Source: Sipunculus nudus (lineage: Eukaryota; Annelida; Sipuncula; Golfingiida; Sipunculidae). From it: a stretch of 64,000 bases of DNA. Below are positions 1 through 8,660 of the stretch, piece after piece. The position numbers and the translations under genes were made by a program. A model generated the notes under the pieces. The model was given only the letters and a program-made list of their open reading frames with translations, made no database searches and was not told the DNA's origin. The number at the start of each line of letters is the position of its first letter. Position 1 is the stretch's first letter. The stretch spans positions 33,517 through 97,516 of the forward strand of contig JAPPUL010000075.1 in the NCBI GenBank assembly GCA_026874595.1. Reading direction: 5' to 3'.

Positions 1-525
1 GCAATAGGAAAAACAAAAGCAAGAGCAGGAGGATTAGTTGGTTATAGTCCTGGTGGCACAATAACAAGTTCATATGCAACTGGCAACGTAACTCTAGAAC
101 CCCAAAGCGGTGCTTCAGGGAGTCATTTAGCGGGAGGTTTTATTGGCGAGAGTGGCGCAACTATTACAGATTCATATTCTACCGGTTCCGTAAGCGCAAA
201 CGATGTATCTTCTCCTATAGTGGGCGGTTTTGCAGGAAAGACTTATGGCACTCTAACTAATGTTTATTCAACAGCAAATACAGTTTCAAAGGTAAAAAGC
301 GGTGGAGAGATAGGCCGTTTTGCAGGCCTGGAGACAGGAGGTACAATAACTAATGCTTTTGTTAAAAACATAGCCTCTCCAAGCGAGAATATTGGTTCTG
401 GAGCTGGAACAGTAACAGTAATATCTGAGGGCCCAGCAAGTGAAGGTGATATGAGTGGCTTTGACTTTGCAAGTGTATGGACTTTTGTAGGAGGTGCATG
501 GCCAAAGCTTTCGTGGCAGCCGTAG
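1..525 (+). CDS. GLUG-repeat surface protein, C-terminal part (5' end outside window)
   Basis: The reading frame is open from base 1 and stops at 523-525, so only the C-terminal 174 residues are seen. They consist of GLUG-type repeats, with units such as AGGLVGYSPGGTITSSYATG and AGGFIGESGATITDSYSTG. GLUG repeats are known from bacterial surface and IgA-protease-like proteins and form beta-solenoid structures. The protein ends in WTFVGGAWPKLSWQP. The next gene ends in an almost identical tail (GQWPKLAWQTQQ), so the two are tandem paralogues with a conserved C-terminal cap. No catalytic domain is visible in this part. An internal ATG at 220 is not the start, because the repeat frame continues upstream of it. 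Confidence 0.8.
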   Translation, partial: AIGKTKARAGGLVGYSPGGTITSSYATGNVTLEPQSGASGSHLAGGFIGESGATITDSYSTGSVSANDVSSPIVGGFAGKTYGTLTNVYSTANTVSKVKSGGEIGRFAGLETGGTITNAFVKNIASPSENIGSGAGTVTVISEGPASEGDMSGFDFASVWTFVGGAWPKLSWQP

Positions 526-551
526 GCTAGTCTACTAGCAACACAAAAGAT

Positions 552-592
552 ATAGTAGGCATGTTTTTACAAGTTTAAAGTATGCCTACTAT
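552..592. terminator. Inverted repeat, terminator-like hairpin
   Basis: Perfect 11-bp arms, ATAGTAGGCAT at 552-562 and ATGCCTACTAT at 582-592, are separated by a 19-nt loop. They lie 27 bp after the stop of the first GLUG gene. No strong T-run follows, so this could be a terminator or an mRNA 3'-end stabiliser rather than a classical intrinsic terminator. Confidence 0.45.
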
Positions 593-706
593 CCTACCCT
601 ATATATAATAAAGGCCTTAAAGGCAATCACACATAAGAAATTTGACTTGTTTTATAATCGATAAGTATCTAATATTTATATAACCTAACAATAGAGATTA
701 AAAAAG

Positions 707-2362
707 ATGAGAAACATGTATTTGATACTAATCTTATCGATTATGCTAATGGGACTCAGCTGCGCTAAGGACGGAATAGGAGTTAAGGACGGAGGACAGC
801 AAGGGTCAGAGCAGGACAGTAAGGACAAGAAACAAGCAGGGCAAAGCGGCGGTGCAGGAGGGCAAGGCGGACAAACAGGTACAGGGTCACAAGGGCCAGG
901 AGGCGGTGCAGGAGGGCAAGGCGGACAAGCAGGTACAGGGTCACAAGGGCAAGGAACAGGAGGGCAAGGCGGACAAACAGGTACAGGGTCACAAGGGCCA
1001 GGAGGGCAAGGCGGACAAGCAGGACAAGGAGGGCAAGGCGGAGCTGCAACATGTCCTGCAAGCTATACTGCTATATCAACAGCAGCTGATTTAAAAACAA
1101 AGTTAAAAGACGGGAACATTTGTTTAACAGCTGACATTGAATTAGAAAACTGGGTGAGTATAGAAGAGTTTAAAGGCAAACTGGATGGAAATGATAAGAC
1201 GCTAACAATAAAGTCGTTTGGATCTGGAGCTGTTGGACTAATAAAGGAGATAGCAGCTGATGGAGAAGTTAAGGATTTAAGTATAGAGCTTGAAGTAGAT
1301 CTTACTTCTGATAAGAATTATGTAGGAGTGCTAGCAGGAGAGAATAAAGGCAGAATAGACAATGTGAATGTGAAGATGGCAAGCGACAAAAAAGTAGAGA
1401 CTAAGGGAAGCAGCTCAAGAGCAGGCGGGCTAGTTGGATATAACTATCGCGGCAAAATAGAAAACAGCCATGCAGAAGGAGCTGTGTCTGCAGATGGACA
1501 ATACTCAAGAGCAGGCGGGCTAGTTGGATGGAACGATGATGGCACAATAGAAAACAGCCATGCAGAAGGAGCTGTGTCTGCAGATGGACAATACTCAAGA
1601 GCAGGCGGGCTAGTTGGATGGAACGATGATGGCACAATAGAAAACAGCCGTGCAGAAGGAGAGGTTACTGCATCTGGATACAGCTCAAGAGCAGGCGGGC
1701 TCGTTGGAGATAACTATAATAGCGGCACAATAGAAAACAGCCGTGCAGAAGGCAAGGTAAAAGCATCTGGAGACATCTCAAGAGCAGGCGGGCTCGTTGG
1801 AGTGAACTATAGCGGCACAATAACAAACAGCTATGCAACTGGAGCTGTTGAGGGAGAGGGCGATACAGATACAGGCGGGCTTGTTGGAGTGAATAGAGGC
1901 AACGGCACAATAACAAACAGCTATGCAACGGGAGATGTGTCTGCATCTGAAAGCAGCTCCTCAAGAGCAGGCGGGCTTGTTGGAGAGAACGGGGGCACAA
2001 TAGAAAACAGCTATGCAACAGGAGATGTGTCTGGACGTTATGCAGGCGGGCTCGTTGGACGGCACTATAGCGGCACAATAAAAAACAGCTATGCAACTGG
2101 CAAGGTAGAAGCATCTGGAGATAGCTCAATCGCCGGCGGGCTCGTTGGATTTAACGAGGGCGGCACAATAGAAAACAGTTTCTGTTTGGACAAGACGGGT
2201 CTTAATGCAGTTGGGAGCAACGCTCAGGCTACAGGTGTAACAGCAATAGAACAAACCGACATTAGGGCAAATACGTTTACTGATGCGGGCTGGTCAAGGT
2301 CTGTTTGGAAGAATTTGGTAGCGGGCCAGTGGCCAAAGCTTGCGTGGCAAACGCAACAATAA
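707..2362 (+). CDS. GLUG-repeat lipoprotein with Gly/Gln-rich linker
   Basis: This 551-residue protein starts with a hydrophobic signal (residues 4-18) ending in GLSC at about residue 19, a relaxed lipobox of the kind common in spirochaetes. Residues ~40-110 are a low-complexity linker built from GGQGGQ/TGTGSQG units. Residues ~115-220 form a cap. From ~225 to ~500 there are about ten GLUG units (core AGGLVGxN..GTIxNSxAxG). The end is WPKLAWQTQQ, matching the upstream paralogue. The predicted product is a lipid-anchored surface beta-solenoid; adhesin or matrix roles are inference. Spacing from the upstream paralogue is 181 bp. A possible TTGACT sits near 642, but the spacing to any -10 is poor. 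Confidence 0.85.
   Translation: MRNMYLILILSIMLMGLSCAKDGIGVKDGGQQGSEQDSKDKKQAGQSGGAGGQGGQTGTGSQGPGGGAGGQGGQAGTGSQGQGTGGQGGQTGTGSQGPGGQGGQAGQGGQGGAATCPASYTAISTAADLKTKLKDGNICLTADIELENWVSIEEFKGKLDGNDKTLTIKSFGSGAVGLIKEIAADGEVKDLSIELEVDLTSDKNYVGVLAGENKGRIDNVNVKMASDKKVETKGSSSRAGGLVGYNYRGKIENSHAEGAVSADGQYSRAGGLVGWNDDGTIENSHAEGAVSADGQYSRAGGLVGWNDDGTIENSRAEGEVTASGYSSRAGGLVGDNYNSGTIENSRAEGKVKASGDISRAGGLVGVNYSGTITNSYATGAVEGEGDTDTGGLVGVNRGNGTITNSYATGDVSASESSSSRAGGLVGENGGTIENSYATGDVSGRYAGGLVGRHYSGTIKNSYATGKVEASGDSSIAGGLVGFNEGGTIENSFCLDKTGLNAVGSNAQATGVTAIEQTDIRANTFTDAGWSRSVWKNLVAGQWPKLAWQTQQ
847..1050 (+). repeat. Intragenic Gly/Gln-rich minisatellite
   Basis: Degenerate repeats built on GGCGGACAAACAGGTACAGG and AGGAGGGCAAGG encode the GGQGGQ-TGTGSQG linker of the GLUG lipoprotein. 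The unit lengths are multiples of three, so gain or loss of copies would change linker length without breaking the frame. Confidence 0.8.
1471..1650 (+). repeat. Exact 90-nt tandem duplication inside the GLUG array
   Basis: Bases 1471-1560 are repeated at 1561-1650 without a mismatch that I can see. The unit is 30 codons long and includes SHAEGAVSADGQYSRAGG. The identity at silent positions points to a recent in-frame duplication of one GLUG unit. Confidence 0.9.
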
Positions 2363-2545
2363 TTTGTATACCTGGCGACACATTAAATTGGCAGTGCCAA
2401 AGTGTCGCTAGTATCCATTCCAATATCTAGCTCTTTCTCTTCCCTATATCTACAATAGATGTTACAGGAGGATGCAGCATTCTTAGCATATTTATGTGTA
2501 ATCACAAAATCATACAAATAGAAAGAAACAATAAGATGCAAGTAG

Positions 2546-2704
2546 TGCAGGATATTTGAGCCTGTAGTCTTTGTTGCGACCTTCGATAATGAAGACGAGG
2601 CGCTTTCGATTACAAATGACATATTATACGGCCTTGAAGCAGGAATATACAAGCAGGAATATACAAGCAGGAATATACAAGCAGGAATATACAAGAGATA
2701 TTAG
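2546..2704 (+). pseudogene. Aldehyde dehydrogenase C-terminal fragment (relic)
   Basis: The frame starting at 2546, just after an in-frame TAG, reads IFEPVVFVATFDNEDEAL and then NDILYGLEAGIY. This matches the conserved ALDH C-terminal region (family pattern E-I-F-G-P-V ... F-x-x-E-x-E-A-I ... A-N-x-x-x-Y-G-L-x-A-G). Upstream the frame closes immediately, and downstream it runs into a 14-nt tandem repeat before TAG at 2702. The nucleophile region and the rest of the protein are absent. It is a short relic of a lost or rearranged gene, not a functional enzyme. Confidence 0.7.
2637..2692 (+). repeat. 14-nt tandem repeat, four exact copies
   Basis: AAGCAGGAATATAC is repeated four times without interruption. 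The first copy is part of the ALDH relic (EAGIY), so the array grew out of a former coding sequence. Confidence 0.95.
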
Positions 2705-2957
2705 GAGATAGCCCATTTTATATAGCAAAGGCTCAATATGAGTTATGCCTCCGCCCATACAGATGTAGATGTAGTAGAATAACCAGGTAGCGGTTTTTCG
2801 ATAGAAGCATCAAAGGGAGTAAGGTTTATAATACAGTAGTTTGGACTTAACATATTAAACATAATATAAACCTTCAATAAAAGCCCACGGTAAGGTAATT
2901 ATAATTAATTATATACTATTATATAAATTATATACTCTTAACCTATAATCTAAATAC

Positions 2958-5420
2958 TTAACGATACCTTCTTGATTTAAAACTAACAGTTTTCTGATAC
3001 TCCTTCATAGGCCCAACACGACGAATATTAGCCCACGTGCCTTTATAATACGGGATAATGTTTTCATCAACTGCATCTGTTGTAATGTCTCCAACTGTAC
3101 CATTATCATATCCAAATAGCATAAACACTTGTCCTGGTTTTATAGCTTCTTCTATATAAGCCATAGCATAAGTAGAACCAAAATCGTTATATATTTCTAC
3201 TATATCACTACTTATTATATTGAGCTTCTTGGCATCAGACGGATTAATCTCAACAGGTGCCATAGGATATCTTTTCTTTCTAAAATCCATAAACCTATCA
3301 TGATACGCAGTTTGCCATATCTGATTAGTCCGACCGTTGTTTATCCAGAACTTGTACTTCTTCTTTTGACGCGCTACAATCGGGAGCAGTCCTTTCCATG
3401 GCGAGGCTTTAAAATGGGCTTTACCATCTTTTGTTGAAAACTTATAATCACTATAAAGCATCTGTGTCCCAATCAGTTTGCCATCTTTATATTCTTTTAT
3501 AGGCAACTGTACACCGTTATTACCCATCGCCCGCAAGCGTTCATAAGTTGCAATATCCCCCGTGCTGCCACCTTGACTATCTATTCCTTTTGGCTTCCTA
3601 AAACCTGCATTAAATACATCTTCTTCACTTTTCCAATTAAAGCCTGAAAAGCGTCTTGCCATCTTACTATTACCTTCTTTTTGATATAACTTTCTTATTG
3701 TATTAGCTATATCTGCAGCTATTAAACAATCCGGCTTTGCAACCCCAGGCGGATCCATAAACTTCTGAGAAAGGCGTAGCCGTCTTTCGCCATTCATAGA
3801 CGTTAAGTTCATTTCTCCAGGATGGGCTCCCGGTAAAACCAAATGAGATACATTACTAAAGCGAGTCGGATATATATCTATCGTCGTTATAAAAAGTCCG
3901 CCCTTCCTAACCCCTTTATATATCGCATTCACCTTCTCGTCAATAGTTGCTCCCACAAGCTTTGACAACTCCTGCTTAACTATGTTTGCCCTTCTTAATA
4001 TTGACTTTTTATAATTATCTGCATTACAGGTCGTTTGTAGCGAATTACAAGCCCATACCGTAAGCATCTTGCCATTGCCTTTAATTATTTCTTTGTCGAT
4101 ATAAGGTGCAGGACGCGGTCCTGGATATGGCGGCCTTGCATATCCTTCTTGATGCCCTCCCATCCGTACTACTCCCGTACCTCGACGCCCTACATTATGA
4201 GTTGCCAAAACTAAATCTACTAAAGACACTTGTATGTGATAATTATCATTACCCCATATAATCCCTTTCTCATAAGCATGCATCGTTCTAGGTCTATGCC
4301 CAGATGCTTTTGGTTTATAAGCCCACTCCGCCGCCTTAACTAGGTCTGCAGTGCTTATTCCTGTTATCTTGCTGCACTGACTTAGCGACAGCTTATTACT
4401 TCTTAACGCTGTTTTAAAGCCTTTTGTATATTTGTTTATAAATTCTTCGTCATGCCATCCCTGTTCTACCACAAACGTAAACAGTCCATTAAAAAGGGCT
4501 ATATCTGTTCCTGGATTTATATCCAAATGCAAAACATTATCACGCCCTGCTATCTGCTCTGATGCTGAAATACTTGGACTCCGCCTCGGGTCAACGAATA
4601 TTATTTTTGCCCTACCTCTTGTCTCGCCAGAAAGATAATATTTATCTTTTGTACTAACACTCGTCCCATTTAGATTAATCTCCCAGTGTCTTAGGAAGTA
4701 ATTAGTTTGTGTTTCATAAGGATTTGCTCCTATGCAAAATATTGTATCTGCAATCTGTGCATCTTCGTAGCTATTATTAAGCTCGCCTATCCCCATATCC
4801 CTTGTGCCATGGCATTCTGAGTTATACGCAGGCCTGTTATGTATTCTAACCATTTTTGTCTTTAGTGCACTAAACATTAATTTACCAGTTGCGTACGTAT
4901 TCTCAAACCCTCCTCCAGCTCCACCATGATCAAAGGCATTAAAGAATATTTGATCAGGGCCATACCTATCTAATATTCGCTTAGTTACCTTAGCATAAAG
5001 CTCTAAAGCATATTCCCAACCCGTATCAGTTAAATCAGCCCCTGTAAACATAGATGGGTATTTTAATCTATTTGCAGTTGGTGATTTACTATTATACATT
5101 ACACTAGCAAGAGCACCACCACGGGTAGATGCATAACCAGTATTGACCACACACTCCTTATCCGGGACTATCATTATATTATATTTGCGACCATCATTAT
5201 CCTCTATCTCATTAACCATAGCAGGTGTTAGAGTTATCTCCTCAGGCCCTAATTGTTTTGTAAAGTCCACTCCAAGAGCATTACTTCTTTCCTCACGCCC
5301 CCCTTCCCTATTTATTGGCCATTTATATACATTATACCCACAGCCCACTATGCAAAAATGACACGTTAGTTTGCTATGCTTTGTTCCAGATGGCGGTAAT
5401 GGAATCTTTTTAATGCTCAT
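2958..5420 (-). CDS. aioA: Arsenite oxidase, large molybdopterin subunit
   Basis: This 820-residue DMSO-reductase-superfamily protein oxidises arsenite to arsenate at a bis-MGD molybdenum centre. The N-terminal cluster motif is C20-H-F-C23-I-V-G-C27-G-Y, followed by S98 in the STRGG motif. The three Cys plus Ser pattern is that of the [3Fe-4S] centre of AioA, in contrast to the four-Cys [4Fe-4S] centre of ArxA/ArrA. Further signatures are [10 protein letters not shown], the [14 protein letters not shown] segment and the GHQEGY motif in the MGD domains. It has no signal peptide, as expected for a subunit carried out with its Tat-exported partner AioB, whose gene lies 70 bp upstream. Length matches the family (~820-850). 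No aioXSR regulator or cytochrome c gene is adjacent. Confidence 0.92.
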   Translation of the reverse strand: MSIKKIPLPPSGTKHSKLTCHFCIVGCGYNVYKWPINREGGREERSNALGVDFTKQLGPEEITLTPAMVNEIEDNDGRKYNIMIVPDKECVVNTGYASTRGGALASVMYNSKSPTANRLKYPSMFTGADLTDTGWEYALELYAKVTKRILDRYGPDQIFFNAFDHGGAGGGFENTYATGKLMFSALKTKMVRIHNRPAYNSECHGTRDMGIGELNNSYEDAQIADTIFCIGANPYETQTNYFLRHWEINLNGTSVSTKDKYYLSGETRGRAKIIFVDPRRSPSISASEQIAGRDNVLHLDINPGTDIALFNGLFTFVVEQGWHDEEFINKYTKGFKTALRSNKLSLSQCSKITGISTADLVKAAEWAYKPKASGHRPRTMHAYEKGIIWGNDNYHIQVSLVDLVLATHNVGRRGTGVVRMGGHQEGYARPPYPGPRPAPYIDKEIIKGNGKMLTVWACNSLQTTCNADNYKKSILRRANIVKQELSKLVGATIDEKVNAIYKGVRKGGLFITTIDIYPTRFSNVSHLVLPGAHPGEMNLTSMNGERRLRLSQKFMDPPGVAKPDCLIAADIANTIRKLYQKEGNSKMARRFSGFNWKSEEDVFNAGFRKPKGIDSQGGSTGDIATYERLRAMGNNGVQLPIKEYKDGKLIGTQMLYSDYKFSTKDGKAHFKASPWKGLLPIVARQKKKYKFWINNGRTNQIWQTAYHDRFMDFRKKRYPMAPVEINPSDAKKLNIISSDIVEIYNDFGSTYAMAYIEEAIKPGQVFMLFGYDNGTVGDITTDAVDENIIPYYKGTWANIRRVGPMKEYQKTVSFKSRRYR

Positions 5421-5490
5421 ATCTACTCTCCTCTAATTTAGTTATCTTAAAGATTTAGCTATTCCTAAGTATAGGAGTATTTAAAATAAT

Positions 5491-6063
5491 TTAGATAATA
5501 TTGCTTTGCCTGCCGTAAATCATACCATTAACACCAGTTGCCATTATAGAGTCGGTATTTGAATCATACTCAAGGATAATTTGCGGTAGATTTATAGTGC
5601 CTTGGCCGCATGTTTGTTGTCCGGCTATGGCAGAATCGAATATACTAAAGTGACATGGACATTTAAAAGTCTTTGTTTTCTTATCATAACCCGTGGCACA
5701 ACCCATATGTGTACAAAGCCGACTAAAGGCAACAATACTATTATTAGGACCAACACCACCCAAAGCACTTTCTCCTATATCAACTAATACGCATGGAGAG
5801 TCTTTATCTGGGTATGTAAAACTTTTGGGGCTGTTTACTTTAAGTTCTTTTGCCTTTGCTATAGTAGATGTGGATGAGGAGGAGGATGAGGATGCATCCT
5901 TTTTTGTGCTATCTTCTTTTGTTGTACTTTTTGCACTATCTTTTTGTTTTTGCTCTGCCTTACAAGCGGCTCCAACTATCGCAGAGCCTGCAATACCTGC
6001 ACTTAGAGTTAAAAACTTTCTTCTGTTAATCGAGCTTTTAATTGAGCTTCCAAGTTCTTCCAT
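5491..6063 (-). CDS. aioB: Arsenite oxidase, Rieske small subunit
   Basis: This 190-residue protein starts with a twin-arginine signal (R14-R15-K-F-L) and a hydrophobic stretch ending at AAC34. The Cys could serve as a lipid anchor. A Ser/Lys/Asp-rich linker (~35-70) follows, then a Rieske domain with C117-T-H119-M-G-C122 and C135-P-C137-H138. Cluster ligands are C117, H119, C135 and H138; C122 and C137 are the disulfide pair, retained here. It is the first gene of the aioB-aioA operon, the usual order. The start is supported by a strong GGGGAGG four bases before the ATG. It passes electrons from AioA to the respiratory chain in the periplasm. Confidence 0.9.
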   Translation of the reverse strand: MEELGSSIKSSINRRKFLTLSAGIAGSAIVGAACKAEQKQKDSAKSTTKEDSTKKDASSSSSSSTSTIAKAKELKVNSPKSFTYPDKDSPCVLVDIGESALGGVGPNNSIVAFSRLCTHMGCATGYDKKTKTFKCPCHFSIFDSAIAGQQTCGQGTINLPQIILEYDSNTDSIMATGVNGMIYGRQSNII

Positions 6064-6106
6064 ATAGCCTCCCCATAAAGAAAATATTAAAGTCGTACAA
6101 AAAGCA

Positions 6107-6138
6107 TTTCAGGCTTACTCCTTTTTCAGGCTTACTCC
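6107..6138 (-). repeat. 15-nt direct repeat in the aioB leader
   Basis: TTTCAGGCTTACTCC (plus-strand sense) occurs at 6107-6121 and again at 6124-6138, a 17-nt period. It lies in the predicted 5' untranslated region of aioBA, so it could be a pair of regulator sites or simply a slippage duplication like others in this window. Confidence 0.75.
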
Positions 6139-6160
6139 CTTACTATCTATAACTTAGTTA

Positions 6161-6189
6161 AGTATAAGTTTATAAGGGGAATAAGTCAA
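6161..6189 (-). promoter_or_regulatory. Sigma70-type promoter of aioBA
   Basis: On the minus strand, TTGACT (6184-6189) is followed by a 17-bp spacer and TATACT (6161-6166). Each hexamer has one mismatch to consensus and the spacing is optimal. This predicts a transcript start near 6154 and a leader of about 90 nt before the aioB ATG. Confidence 0.7.
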
Positions 6190-6245
6190 CAAAAAAAATA
6201 AGGATTGCTTGTAAAAATTGATTAAATAAACAAAATAACATTAGA

Positions 6246-6275
6246 TTGAAATTAAGGATAAATTACAAATATAAA
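6246..6275 (+). promoter_or_regulatory. Candidate hisS promoter
   Basis: TTGAAA (6246-6251), an 18-bp spacer and TATAAA (6270-6275) lie about 100 bp upstream of hisS. Background AT content is high, so this is a plausible but not unique match. Confidence 0.35.
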
Positions 6276-6375
6276 AAGTTGATTAAGTCGCTGCCAAAGG
6301 GGGAATTTATTATTACTATATATGACTTACTATGACTTACAAAAGTAAACGAGTATAAAAAAGGGCGAAAAGAGG

Positions 6376-7701
6376 ATGTCAGTACGGAACTTCAAGGGGA
6401 CAAGAGATTACCTGCCAAATGAAATGATCTTACGAAACCAGATAATAGAAAAGATAAAGAAGACATACGAGAGATATGGTTTTGTCCCGCTTGAGACCCC
6501 AGCAATAGAGTATCTAGACATACTGTTAAATAAATACGGAGAGGAGGCAGACAGGCTAATATACCGTTTAGACTACAAAGGCGGGAATGTTGCAGGTTTG
6601 AAATACGATTTAACAGTACCGCTATCGCGGTTTTGGAATCAAAATAAAGATGTTCTACAAAAGCCGTTTCGGCGTTACCAGATACAGCCTGTATGGCGAG
6701 CAGACAGGCCACAACCGAATCAAGGACGTTTTCGAGAGTTTTATCAATGCGATGCAGACATAGTGGGCGAAGAAGATCTTGCAGCGGATGCAGAAATCAT
6801 AACGATGACAAACGAAGTTCTAAAAGCCCTTGAGATAGGAAGATACGTAATAAGGCTAAATAACAGGAAGCTTTTAAATGGAATTACAAAACTATCTGGG
6901 CTAAAAGAGGGCACAGAGGCGATATTCTACCGGACATTAGATAAACTTGACAAGCTAGGCGAGAGTGGCGTTCAAGAAGAGTTAGTTAGTTTAAAGTATA
7001 AAGCAGAGGCTATAGATAAAGTTTTTAGTCTAATAAAACTAGGCTATACTAAAAAAGAGTCTAATGAGTTATTTTTAAATGAGTTAAAAGATATTTTGGA
7101 TGGGATAGAAGATGGGGAGGCAGGTATTTTGGAGCTTGAAAGAATACTAAGCTATCTTAGGCTTACCGGAGTTGAGCAAGAGAATATAAGACTTGATCTA
7201 AGTCTAGTAAGGGGTCTTGATTATTATACAGGGACAGTATATGAGAGTAATTCATTAGAGCAAAAAAACATAGGCAGTCTAAGCGGTGGAGGACGATATG
7301 ACAATCTTTTAGGGAGTTATAGGGGCGAGGCTGTACCTTCGGTAGGAAGTACAATAGGGCTTGATCGTATACTAAGCTTACTAAAGCAGCTTGGCAAGAT
7401 AAAAACAAAAAGCAGTCTAACAAAAGTGTTAATAACGTTGTTTAGGAGTGATTTTAAGGGTGATGTACTAAAACTTGCAAGTAAGCTTCGGGGGCATGGG
7501 ATAAACGTAGAGACAATATATAAAGAGATGAAGCTTAAAAAACAATTTAGCTATGCAGACAAAAAAGAGATAAACTACGTAATAGTATATGGACCTGATG
7601 AGATAAAAGCGGGGCTGGTAACGTTAAAAGAGCTTAAGAGCGGCAGACAAAATACTTTGAGCTTGGACGAAGCAATAAAGAAGCTGCTTGAAAATGATTA
7701 A
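6376..7701 (+). CDS. hisS: Histidyl-tRNA synthetase
   Basis: Charges tRNA-His in the cytoplasm. The 441-residue class II synthetase shows GTRDYLP near the N-terminus, motif 2 around RADRPQPNQGRFREFYQCD, the histidine-binding LDYYTGTVYE segment and motif 3 SGGGRYDNLLG. A C-terminal anticodon-binding domain (~350-441) includes VLITLFRS. Length fits the bacterial enzyme. The start ATG has GAGG immediately before it. thiD and gyrA follow on the same strand. Confidence 0.95.
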   Translation: MSVRNFKGTRDYLPNEMILRNQIIEKIKKTYERYGFVPLETPAIEYLDILLNKYGEEADRLIYRLDYKGGNVAGLKYDLTVPLSRFWNQNKDVLQKPFRRYQIQPVWRADRPQPNQGRFREFYQCDADIVGEEDLAADAEIITMTNEVLKALEIGRYVIRLNNRKLLNGITKLSGLKEGTEAIFYRTLDKLDKLGESGVQEELVSLKYKAEAIDKVFSLIKLGYTKKESNELFLNELKDILDGIEDGEAGILELERILSYLRLTGVEQENIRLDLSLVRGLDYYTGTVYESNSLEQKNIGSLSGGGRYDNLLGSYRGEAVPSVGSTIGLDRILSLLKQLGKIKTKSSLTKVLITLFRSDFKGDVLKLASKLRGHGINVETIYKEMKLKKQFSYADKKEINYVIVYGPDEIKAGLVTLKELKSGRQNTLSLDEAIKKLLEND

Positions 7702-7746
7702 ATATAAATGTATTAAACGGGCTTTTAGTTGAGGAAAGGGATAAAG

Positions 7747-8610
7747 ATGTTGGAAGAGCGAGGCTGCATATTAAGCATTGGGGGTTCAGATCCAAGTTGT
7801 GGAGCAGGGGTACAAGGTGATTTAAAGACGATATGCGCCCTTGGAGGTTATGGACTTACGGTTTTAACGGTAGTAACGGCTCAAAATACGAGAGGAGTAC
7901 TTGGGGTTGAGGTACTAGGAGAAGATATAATAGATTGTCAACTAAGGGCAGTTTTTAAAGATTTTAATATAAAAGGAGTAAAAGTAGGGATACTATACAG
8001 CAAAGGGATAGCAGAAGTTATAAAAGGCTATATGAGTTATAATAAAGAGATTCCGTGGATACTAGATCCTGTTTTATCAGCAACGGTAAGCGGGGAAAGG
8101 TTTGTAAAGGAGAATGGAGAAAAAGAGCTAATAGATTATTTAAATACAGAACTCTTTCGAAGAAGCACCTTAATAACTCCGAACCTAAAAGAGTTTTGTA
8201 TATTAACAAATAGCAAACCCAAAGATAAAGAATGGCTTAAAGAGGAGTTAAAAAGTTACGGGGAGAGACTTGGAGGCGAGGTTGGGATATTGTTAAAGGG
8301 GGGTCATAAACTCAGAGAACTTAGAGGGGGTATAGAAAAAGCTAAGAGTAGTTCTTATGAAGATAAATATGCGCAAGACATACTATATAAAGCCAAAGAG
8401 TTATACTATTATAAAGAAGAGCGTGTTAACGCAAAAGGGACACATGGTACTGGTTGTGGTTTATCAAGTGCAATAACATATTATATGGGCGAAGGACTTA
8501 GTTTAAGGGAAGCGATAGAAAAAGCAAAGAAGTATATAACAAAAGCGTTAAAAAAGTCGTACAAGCTTGGCAAAGAAGGCGGCCCTATAAACCACTTTTG
8601 TATTTCATAA
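7747..8610 (+). CDS. thiD: Hydroxymethylpyrimidine (phosphate) kinase
   Basis: A ribokinase-fold enzyme phosphorylating HMP and HMP-P in thiamine synthesis. The N-terminal substrate motif is SIGGSDPSCGAGVQGDLKT. DPVLSATVSGE, LLKGGHK and the anion-hole/catalytic KGTHGTGCGLSSAI follow at conserved positions. I prefer ATG 7747, which has GAGG about 12 nt upstream; an in-frame TTG at 7729 would add six residues (MRKGIK) but has no ribosome site. It is encoded 45 bp after hisS. No other thiamine gene is in view. Confidence 0.9.
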   Translation: MLEERGCILSIGGSDPSCGAGVQGDLKTICALGGYGLTVLTVVTAQNTRGVLGVEVLGEDIIDCQLRAVFKDFNIKGVKVGILYSKGIAEVIKGYMSYNKEIPWILDPVLSATVSGERFVKENGEKELIDYLNTELFRRSTLITPNLKEFCILTNSKPKDKEWLKEELKSYGERLGGEVGILLKGGHKLRELRGGIEKAKSSSYEDKYAQDILYKAKELYYYKEERVNAKGTHGTGCGLSSAITYYMGEGLSLREAIEKAKKYITKALKKSYKLGKEGGPINHFCIS

Positions 8611-8660
8611 AAAGACATAAATAATATAGATAAAATAAATTAAAAGATTAGGAGAATACC

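Larger units (their letters stand above)
2363..2957. other. Gene-poor decayed interval
   Basis: No intact gene is seen between the GLUG lipoprotein and the end of aioA. The interval holds an aldehyde dehydrogenase remnant (2546-2704), a 14-nt tandem repeat (2637-2692) and an AT-rich stretch at ~2880-2955. A frame around 2748-2840 has some coding character (readable as YASAHTDVDVVE, then a stop), but I do not recognise it. Confidence 0.6.
6064..6375. other. Divergent control region between aioB and hisS
   Basis: This 312-bp non-coding interval holds the aioBA promoter on the minus strand, a direct repeat in its leader, and a candidate hisS promoter on the plus strand. hisS is preceded by GAGG directly abutting its ATG, which is tight for a normal Shine-Dalgarno. 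Confidence 0.7.

Noticed and set aside
783-2129. Leu-rich minus-strand frames and an alternative plus frame in the GLUG gene
   Set aside because: They are shadows of the Gly/Gln-rich repeat DNA; only the lipoprotein frame has a signal peptide and GLUG motifs.
2383-2694. 103-codon minus-strand frame
   Set aside because: It is the antisense of the ALDH relic and of the 14-nt tandem array (repeated YIPA units). The coding signal is on the plus strand.
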